Origin: Chrysoperla carnea
Lineage: Eukaryota > Arthropoda > Insecta > Neuroptera > Chrysopidae
Length of the DNA stretch: 64,000 nucleotides
Reading direction: 5' to 3'
Assembly: GCF_905475395.1 (NCBI RefSeq)
Contig: NC_058338.1
Location: 91,125,435-91,189,434, forward strand
Within the stretch, counting starts at the first letter, position 1. Each line of letters begins with the position of its first letter. The notes below the pieces were generated by a model. That model did no database searches. It saw only the letters and a program-made list of their open reading frames with translations, and had not been told where the DNA came from. Positions 56,240-64,000 of the stretch are shown piece by piece. Both the position numbers and the translations under genes were made by a program.

Positions 56240-56850
56240 ATAAAAGTTTTTATACCATGTATATGAAATATACCAAGGTATACTAAGTTTAGTCCCAAGT
56301 TTTATACCATGTATATGAAATGTACCAAGGTATACTAAGTTTAGTCCCAAGTTTGTAACGCTTAAAAATATTAATACTATGAACAAAATTTTGGTATAGA
56401 TGTTCATAAAATCACCTTATTAGTCCATTTACGGTTGTCTGTCTGTCGTCTGTCATCACGATTATTTAAAAACGAAAAGAGATATCAAGCTGAAATATTT
56501 ATAACGTGCTAAGGACGTAAATAGTGAGGTCAAGTTCGTAAATGAGCAACATAGGTCAATTGGGTCTTGGGTCCGTAGGACCCATTTTGTAAACCGTTAG
56601 AGATAGAACAAAAGTTTAAGTGTAAAAAATGTTTCCTTATAAAAAATAAACAACTTTTGTTTGAAACATTTTTTCGTAAACATCACTGTTAACCCGGGAG
56701 AGTTCATATTATGCGCAAATTGTATGTATTATATAGGTATATCTGTTAAATATGTGTGACATGTATGTATATGTAATGTTATATAGTAATCAACACTGTC
56801 TATACATGGTATTTCAACAATTAACTCAGTCAATTGTTTATTTTTAATTG
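56240..56850 (+). repeat. AACGCTTAAAAATATTG-family repeat with duplicated left end
   Basis: The first 52 bp (TATACCATGTATATGAAATA, AAGGTATACTAAGTTTAGTC) are tandemly duplicated at 56249 and 56301. Then TTTGTAACGCTTAAAAATAT through GTCCGTAGGACCCATTTTGT, AAACATCACTGTTAACCCGG, and right end CATGGTATTTCAACAATTAA. Between 56851 and 58170 only AT-rich DNA with a duplicated AAACTATTATTTATT word is seen. Confidence 0.8.
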
Positions 56851-58169
56851 TTTTTTACTAAGAAATCTATAATTTTTCGAATGTATATTATTACAGTGTG
56901 GCGTATTTTAAATGAATATTATTTGTAGAAATATCGATTTGAAATTTTTCACAGTCTTACAAGACACATTTTTGAAGATACTTAACCGAAATCTGAACTT
57001 TAAACTCAGTCTATTGCAAATTGACAAATAAGGCCGAATCTTAATATTTTGTCCAGCGTTAAATATCGTACAATTATAGTAAAAAAAAATCGCTTAGAAT
57101 ATTTTTTTATACCCATTTACAGATTTTCATGACAAAATTCGCATTTTTAATTTTTTAAAAGTTCAGATTTTGGTTCAGTATGACTGTACAAAATTGTAAG
57201 TCGATATTCCTATAAATACGAAAATTAGAGGGTGTCTTCATCTTAAATGTAACACAGTGTATATGTTTTTAGACAAATCTTCACATATGTATAAAATTTC
57301 AAAATCTTCACATCAAAAATAAAAATTGAGTCGGATATTTTTTGGTAGTTTATAAATTTATTTACTTTGGGGGAAAAAAACAAGAAAATCGAACAAGTTT
57401 TAGGTATTTAAGAAATTTACATGTTTGGAGACGAATTTTTTACATTTAAAAATTATCAATTCAAAAAATTATATCGCAGGGAAAAGCGATGTAAAGCGGC
57501 CATGAATGACTTATAAATTTTTTCAAAACACGCTTTTCACTCTGAATTTAATAATTCTGTTTGTAACTTAAATTTTATTATATTTTTATTTTTAAGTAAT
57601 TAATTATGATTGATTGTATAACCTTCTGCTACGGTAATATAAACTCTTTGTTATTAAAAATTATTTTTAAGTTTTTAGTTCGATTTGCTTTAAAAGCGTG
57701 TTTTTTTTGTTTTTTTTAAACTATTATTTATTGCTATGTTATTTGGATCCCTTTGGAGAGTGCAAAATTAAATTTTGCAAGAAAAAAAAAAAAAAAAACT
57801 TGTGCTACTTGCGTAATATATGAAATTAGTATTTAGATTTAAATTCTGGCGTAATCAAGTGGTTTAATTTTTATCTTTCGGTAAATTAAGCAATTCTTCT
57901 CTCTAGTAAGGTAAATGTGTTATAAGTTGCCTAATCATTGATGAATTGAAAGACACAATTCAATATTCTATTTTAAGTTTTCTTTTGATCTATTGCGTTA
58001 TTCTAATTTTGTTGCTATTACACGGGTGTACCTAACTCAGTTTGTACTTATAAATAATACATACCTTCTTATTAATAATTATCATAATTAAGAGCGTGTT
58101 TTTTTAGTTTTTTTAAACTATTATTTATTTTATACTTTTTAGTACGATTTATCAATTAGTTTTTTACAG

Positions 58170-58440
58170 ACGGCAGGCATGCGCAGATCGCGCACTAGCT
58201 CTGTCCCTTTCACTTTCATAGAGGATATATGAAAAGAATATATTTATCCTGGCGGCCCTAACAAGGATAATGGGAAATTATTAACGAATTATTGCATTGT
58301 CACCGGTTCTTGAGACAGACGTATGCAAAGTTTCAAGTTAATCAGATGTTTAGAAACCGGTGAAAATCGTGCTCAAAGATTCCGTTACATAGTTACATAC
58401 ATACATACAAACAAACAAACATACAGCCCAAGCTTATAAT
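58170..58440 (+). repeat. Retrotransposon-like tail with ACAT/CAAA microsatellite
   Basis: GGCATGCGCAGATCGCGCAC, TTGTCACCGGTTCTTGAGAC, GTGCTCAAAGATTCCGTTAC, ending in ACATACATACATACAAACAA. This layout resembles 3' ends of insect non-LTR or similar elements; the class is not certain. Confidence 0.5.
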
Positions 58441-58503
58441 AATAATTAAAAATGCAGCTTTACATCGCGTTTTGTTTTTTTTTAGAAAGACTGGCGTATT
58501 TTT

Positions 58504-58769
58504 TTAAAATAGTCCGGCTATTTGTGCAATTACGGTGAATATTCATTATTTGCGGTAAATGATAGTTTGCGGTTTTATCACAGATTCTGTTTATGAAAAA
58601 AAAAAACTTTGGTTTTTGACTCTTTTACAATATTTTTATAGCATTTTATTACATTTACGTCATACAAATTGCCTAGTTTACGATATTTTTATAGCATTTT
58701 ATCACATTTACGTCATACAAATTGCCTGGTGACTACACAGTTGACTATACAACAGCCGGACTACCTTAA
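58504..58769. mobile_element. TTAA-flanked MITE, copy 4 (short)
   Basis: TTAAAATAGTCCGGCTATTT at the left and CAACAGCCGGACTACCTTAA at the right. The middle is shortened, and TTTTTATAGCATTTTATTAC with TTACGTCATACAAATTGCC is tandemly doubled. Confidence 0.82.
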
Positions 58770-59074
58770 TGCAGTAAACAAGTTGTCCTAAGATAAAAAA
58801 ATTATTGTTCTAAATAGAAAAATATTTTTGAAAAAAATGATTAATTTTAGCCTTAAACTTCATGAAAAAATTATTATTTTTTATTTATTTTCAGTGTATG
58901 AAAATATATTATAAGATATCGTACAATAACCTGTAATTTATTGAAACTATATCCAAAACAAATTTATTTTATTTTTAACTGATAAAAAAAGAGGAGGTTC
59001 TCAACTCAACTCGTATATAAAATTTTTTTAATGTATGACCACGCATAACTTTTTAAAGAGCAGTTCGATTTCGA

Positions 59075-59590
59075 TAAGTTTCCCCCCAAGTTTGTAACGC
59101 TTAAAAATATTGATGCTACGAAAAAAATTTTGGTATAGGTGTTCATAGAATCAACTAATTAGTCCATTTCCGGTTGTCCGCCCGTCTGTGGACACGATAA
59201 CTCAAAAACGAAAAAAGATATCGAGCTGAAATTTTTACAGCGTTCTCAGGACGTAAAAAGTGAGGTCGAGTTCGTAAATGAGCATCATAGGTCAATTGAG
59301 TCTTGGGTCCGTAGGATCCATCTTGTAAACCGTTAGAGATAGAACAAAAGTTTAAACGTAAAAAATGTTCCTTATAAAAAAATAAACAATTTTTGGTTGA
59401 AACATTTTGTCGTAAACATCACCGTTTACCCGTGTGGGGGCCAATTAGGCGGAAATTTTCTAGTATGCACTATACTTGAATATCAGTTATGTATGTGTCA
59501 CATGTTTGTATGTGTACTGTGATAAGGAAAAAACACTGACTATGCATGGTATTTCAACAATTAACTCAGTCAATTGTTTGTTTTCACTTG
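59075..59590 (+). repeat. AACGCTTAAAAATATTG-family repeat, near-complete copy
   Basis: CCAAGTTTGTAACGCTTAAA, TTCATAGAATCAACTAATTA, GTCCGCCCGTCTGTGGACAC, AAAGATATCGAGCTGAAATT, GTCCGTAGGATCCATCTTGT, CACCGTTTACCCGTGTGGGG, and right end CAATTAACTCAGTCAATTGT. It is the best reference copy in the window for the family. Confidence 0.8.
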
Positions 59591-60221
59591 TTATATTATA
59601 AAATTGATATATTATTCTTGTAATATTTTGATTGAAAGCAGCCAATTGTAAGAATTATTTAAAAACAAGGAAACATTTAGTCTCTTAATTTCACTACTTT
59701 GGCTTAATTAAGTTTTATTTATTTCTTTATTTGATTTATTTGATTATGTGAACAATTTGAATAATTATACGATTTTATCATGCGATTTTTGAGGTTTTAT
59801 TGCACTTGCACTTGAACGTAAACAGTTTACTAAATAAAAACCTGTAAGAATTAGTTTTTACTCGAAAAAATCTAAATTACCTTACATAATTATCAGAAAC
59901 CTTTAGTGATGTATTTTAGAAAGAAAAATTAATCCTCCGTCATTACAACAATGCAGCGATTTTTTACATGTTAATTACCGAAAACCATCAGTAATGAATT
60001 TATGAAAAAATGAATTGATCTTTGGTCATTACACCCGTATTTTTTTCTGTTACACGTGAGTTTAGAAGCCAGTAATGCAGTTGTTTTTAATGTTAATTAC
60101 TAGAAATATTGAGTAGTTTGCATCTGCTTTGATATATTTGTTATTTTTAACAATGCGGTGATTTTAGGAAATTAGTAATATTCACCAAAATAAGAATTAC
60201 ACTTTGCTCTGTATTCATGAA

Positions 60222-60626
60222 TCAGCAATGAGTGAATATTGCAAACACTGGTTTATGATCTGAAAAATAACTTTCATAAACTTGATATGATTCGGGCAAA
60301 AAATTTGCAAATATAACATCAATTTGTGAATTAAAATCGGTTGTGATCAAGTCTGGATCAAGACAGGGATGTAAACCAAGTTTTGGATTACTTAAAAATG
60401 TGATAACTTTATTTGGCTTTGAAAGGCTATTGAAATTAAAGTCACCAATTAGGATACATTTGTCTCCTTGATTTAAAAATCCTTCAAAAGTATTGAAAAG
60501 AAGTACTGGGGTTTTTGGAGATCGATAACCGGTTAAAATAAAAACATTTAATAGTTTGAAAGCAACCAAATCTATGTGAGAATTGATCATCTCGATTAAA
60601 ATTTGGGAAAAATAATAAATTATCAA
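60222..60626 (-). pseudogene. Endonuclease/exonuclease/phosphatase domain fragment of a mobile element
   Basis: An open frame of 134 codons with ILIGDFNFN (about residue 77), TTDFNSQIDVIFAN and YESYFSDHKPVFAIF near the end: the Asp-Phe-Asn, Asp and SDHxP motifs of the C-terminal half of an APE-like endonuclease. Such domains occur in non-LTR retrotransposons and in some Helitron/Helentron elements; the QID and YESYFSDHKP text leans to the latter in my judgement (inference). The N-terminal half with the catalytic Glu is missing and no helicase or reverse transcriptase frame is adjacent, so it is a relic. The stop follows directly after FTHC. Confidence 0.7.
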
Positions 60627-60689
60627 AAAATTACCTACCTTTTACTAAAAAATTATTACTTCATAAAGTGTGTAAAAAAAAAATTATAT

Positions 60690-61350
60690 AACCTTGTTGA
60701 TATAAACCCTGATACGAAGTTTCACTGCTGTCCCTCAGCCTCTCCTTAGAAAATCCCATTTTCCTGTATTTTGAAATGTTTTCTCTAGGATGTGTCCTTC
60801 TCGAATTTTCCCGAATATGTGGCTTATACCAATCCTAGGAACACCTTAAGGTCTAGCCTTGTGTCAAGTTTAATCGAAATCGTTAGAGTCATTTTTGAGA
60901 AAAACCCAAAAAAATGGTTTTTCCTAGGGTGTGGGCCTTCTCGAATTTTCCCGGATATATGGCTTATATCAATCCTAGGAACACCTTAAGATCTAGCCTT
61001 GTGCCCAGTTTAATCGAAATCGTTAGAGCTGTTCTTGAGAAAACCCCAAAAATCCTGTTTTGGCCTAGAGAGAAGTACCCTTAAAAATAGGCCTAGGGAA
61101 AAAATGAAATAATAGTCTGGAATTATGACCAAACTGAACCTATGTACCGAGTTTGAGAAAAGTCGGTGTAAATTGAAGGCTCTAGCTTGGTAACAGACAT
61201 ACCGATATACCGACGGACGCAACATTTTTTAAAAACCACTTTTTTGGAATCAGGGATCATCAAAACGTGTATTTCCGTTGAAACCCCGATATCAATTTTT
61301 TTTTCGATCACAATACTTCTATTATATTATAAATATAATAAAGTCTTGTA
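60690..61350 (-). repeat. Dispersed repeat shared with 21950-22400, with internal tandem duplication
   Basis: TGATATAAACCCTGATACGA to GAAACCCCGATATCAATTTT match, inverted, the block downstream of Arp2; the end carries TATTATATTATAAATATAAT and AAAGTCTTGT. An internal unit of about 139 bp (CCTTCTCGAATTTTCCCG through GTTTAATCGAAATCGTTAGA) is present twice here (60795 and 60930) but once at 22250-22310. Between 61350 and 62070 nothing recognised. Confidence 0.72.
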
Positions 61351-62072
61351 AAAAAATAATGAAATTTAATCAATCGCCCGAGTCGATCAATCAACTTCCA
61401 AATTCTTCTTCTTGTTCTTCTTCATTCTTCATCACGATTATAAGCAACATGTGACATTTTTTCCATTTTCTGAGGGATATTGCTTTTACCAACGCAGCTC
61501 CTGCGCTTTAAATTATTTAGTATATCAATCAGCGGTATTGATACGGCGGTTACAGATATGTGGAATGCGATATTACATCACGCACATTAATAAAAATCTA
61601 GTTGTAAACCGGTGATATTTTTTGATTTTATAATTAGAGCCCTAGGTGAATGCTTATCGGTATTAAAAATACTTGACAATCATTCAGGCTCCTCCAAAAA
61701 TTAAGTAATCCTATTTAATGGATATACTTGGAGCTAACATGCCGAAAACCATCGTATAACATCATTCATATGAGAGCGCTTTTATATATACGCATACATG
61801 CAACATACTTCCAGCGAGAGCTGATACAAAACGTGCATTTGTCTAGAACCTTATCTATCTTTCTGCATGCTTCCTCTGTGTTTCACTTATTGAACCAATA
61901 ATGAAAAAACTTAGATATCTACATTTACCAACCGGATACTTTTATTTATCGAATTATCGTGTGTCAGAGAATGTTTTGAGGGGTTGTCAGATCCGTAGGT
62001 TAATGGAAAATGCGGTTTTTTTTAGAGAGATTTTTTCGATTTTCAAACTGAAACAGCTTCTTCCGCCCGTAT

Positions 62073-62425
62073 ATTATACCATGTATATATGAAATATACA
62101 TAGTATATTAAGTTTCGCCCCAAGTTTGTAACGCTTAAAAATATTGATGCTACGAAAAAAATTTTGGTATAGGTGTTCATAGAATCACCTAATTAATCCA
62201 TTTCCAGTTGTCCGTCCGTCCGTCCGTCTGTGGACACGATAACTCAAAAACGAAAAAAGATATCGAGCTGAAATTTAGGCGGAAATTTTATAATATGTAC
62301 TATACTTGATTATCAGTTATGTATGTGTCACATGTTTGTATGTGTAATGTGATAAAGAAATCAACACTGACTATGCATGGTATTTCAACAATTAACTCAG
62401 TCAATTGTTTGTTTTCATTTGTTTT
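62073..62425 (+). repeat. AACGCTTAAAAATATTG-family repeat with internal deletion
   Basis: Like 59075-59590 but the interior is gone: after GATATCGAGCTGAAATTT the sequence jumps to AGGCGGAAATTTTATAAT. The word GAAATTT sits at both sides of the deleted part in the intact copy. Confidence 0.8.
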
Positions 62426-63048
62426 ATTGGATAAGATATACTTCGAATATAATAATATGAAAAAAAATGCCCTCTTTTTAGGATAGAAAAATAGGGAATG
62501 ATTGATTATTCACCAACTGATTTTCATCTGTGAGCCGAGATATTATTATGTTATATATTAAGGATGTACGAGAACCAAGGCAATTCAAAATAAAAAGCTT
62601 CATTTTTTTTTAAATATGAAATTGAACTAATACTAAATCAATTCTGAAAACTTTCGGAGGGATTGTCCGATTATTTAAATAAATAAATGACTTCAAAAAT
62701 AGACATATTTAACATTAGTTTTATGGTAAAACGGTAAATAGATGACATATTTTCATAGATTTGTCCAAAACTAGTCGATGGAAATTTAAAAAAAAAACTA
62801 TTTTAATTAAAATAAAAACCTTAATAAATTATTTAAAAAAAAAAACAAAAAAACCGTTGTGCCCGACTAATTAAGGAGATATAAGCACGGTAGTGGGGAC
62901 GCAAATTAAAATACTATAATATATATATATTCAATTTGAATGGTGAATTATGACGTTATAACTTCACAATATAAGACCAAAAGTATGAATAAAATTTTTC
63001 GTTATTTGCGAGTAATTTTCTAAATTTCTTAAAATTATTTACCTTTCT

Positions 63049-63865
63049 ATGGCACGCCATTTTACTATTTAATAGGCTAATTTTTATCGAGAAGAAAATT
63101 AATTAATTATTTTTTTTCAATCAGAAATTTTATATTTTATATTTTGTAAAATAAATCTTAGTAAAAGAGAGATTGATATAAGATAAGATGAGAAAAGAGA
63201 GATGAGAATTAAAATTATGATGATAACATAATAAAAATGTATTATTATTATGTATCATCATAATAATAATGTATTATTATTATGATGATACATAATAATA
63301 ATACATTTTTATTATGTTATCATCATAATAAAAATGTATTATTATTATGATGATGCATAATAATAAATCAGTTAATTTTATTTGAATTAGATTAAAAAAA
63401 AATCATTGAATTAAAATTATGTACATAATGGAAATAGAGAATTAAAATTATGTACATAATAAAAATGATTGAATTAAAATTATGTACATAATGGAAATAG
63501 AGAATTAAAATTATGTACATAATAAAATGATTGAATTAAAATTATGTACATAATGGAAATAGAGAATTAAAATTATGTACATAATAAAAATGATTGAATT
63601 AAAATTATGTACATAATGGAAATATATGGCAGGCCGTTTTACTATTTAATATGAATTAAAATTATGTACATAATAAAAATGATTGAATTAAAATTATGTA
63701 CATAATAAAAATGATTGAATTAAAATTATGTACATAATAAAAATGATTGAATTAAAATTATGTACATAATGAAAATGATTATTATTATGATGATAACATA
63801 ATAATAATGTATTATTATTACGATCATTTTTTTTCGGACATTAAATAGTAAAATGGCGTGCCATA
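63049..63865. mobile_element. Nested TATGGCACGCC element carrying a minisatellite
   Basis: Terminal inverted repeats of 25 bp: TATGGCACGCCATTTTACTA at the left, TAGTAAAATGGCGTGCCATA at the right. Flanking CCTTTC on both sides (63043-63048 and 63866-63871) is a 6-bp (or 7-bp) duplication; the sister copy at about 45578 reads CTTTCGATATTT without interruption. The interior is ATTATTATGATGATAACAT palindromes and a tandem array. Confidence 0.82.
63410..63772. repeat. 31-bp minisatellite with palindromic core
   Basis: Eleven occurrences of ATTATGTACATAAT, a perfect 14-bp palindrome, mostly 30-32 bp apart, each preceded by GAATTAAA. Two spacer types alternate in the first half (GGAAATAGA and AAAAATGATT); the second half has only the AAAAATGATT type. 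A partial terminal sequence of the host element (GGCAGGCCGTTTTACTATTT) interrupts the array at about 63628. Confidence 0.85.
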
Positions 63866-64000
63866 CCTTTCGATATTTTGAAAACCAAGGAAGATATCAA
63901 AAAATTTTATTCATAATTTACGTCTACATTCATGAAGTTATAACAAAATTCATCGTCAAAGCTGAAAATAAGTGCTCGCACTGCCTTAAACGGACTTATA

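Larger units (their letters stand above)
62558..63989 (+). mobile_element. TTAAGG-TIR element, complete, with nested insertion
   Basis: Left end TTAAGGATGTACGAGAACCA; right end GTGCTCGCACTGCCTTAA, giving imperfect inverted termini of the form TTAAGG-N2-GT-N-CGAG-N-AC. Total 1,432 bp, of which about 815 bp (63049-63865) is a second element. It has no transposase. Confidence 0.78.

Noticed and set aside
63410-63772. Regular repeat array as a CRISPR
   Set aside because: Spacers are only about 17 bp, nearly identical to one another, and lie within a eukaryotic transposon; no cas genes.

Overview
The window is AT-rich, intron-bearing animal nuclear DNA, very probably from an insect. It has canonical GT/AG introns, an insect-type carboxylesterase, a bifunctional trehalose-6-phosphate synthase of the insect form, lineage-expanded C2H2 zinc-finger genes, a gustatory-receptor-like terminal exon, and many insect-type transposons (mariner, hAT, Helentron-like, TTAA-flanked MITEs). 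I could not assign the order or species. No bacterial-style operon, CRISPR array, rRNA or tRNA was recognised.

Layout, left to right. 52-6064 (+): a carboxyl/cholinesterase gene whose 5' end lies outside the window; seven exons give 495 residues with Ser, His and an Asp at the catalytic-acid position. 6065-10480: repeat-rich DNA with a nearly perfect foldback mariner remnant (6778-7292), a Helentron-like insertion (about 7626-8054) and an isolated exon on the minus strand that looks like the C-terminus of a gustatory receptor (8997-9137). 10483-11748 (-): an 11-finger zinc-finger gene with a 1.3-kb MITE 40 bp upstream; that MITE itself carries a nested 250-bp hAT-type MITE. 13526-21195 (+): Arp2, seven exons, 394 residues, complete. 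21250-24840: composite repeats, including an approximately 880-bp palindrome. 24848-26326 (-): a 15-finger zinc-finger paralogue. 26650-27246 (-): a dead hAT transposase fragment and a possible hAT end. 28128-38042 (+): Rtf1 of the Paf1 complex, nine exons, 646 residues, complete. 38043-46408: gene-poor. 46409-48814 (-): trehalose-6-phosphate synthase/phosphatase in one uninterrupted 801-codon exon. 48815-64000: gene-poor, packed with short non-autonomous repeats, a retroelement or Helitron-type endonuclease fragment (60222-60626), and a nested TIR element holding a 31-bp minisatellite.

The genes do not form one pathway. Arp2 (actin nucleation), Rtf1 (transcription elongation and H2B ubiquitylation) and TPS (trehalose synthesis) are housekeeping genes; the esterase, the receptor exon and the zinc-finger pair belong to fast-evolving families. 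The most informative features are the intron-free TPS among intron-rich neighbours, the paired zinc-finger paralogues on both sides of Arp2, and the density of long inverted repeats, several of them inside transcribed introns. Nested insertions with readable empty sites in paralogous copies allow target-site duplications to be read directly. I did not find evidence for a wholly new enzymatic or defence system.
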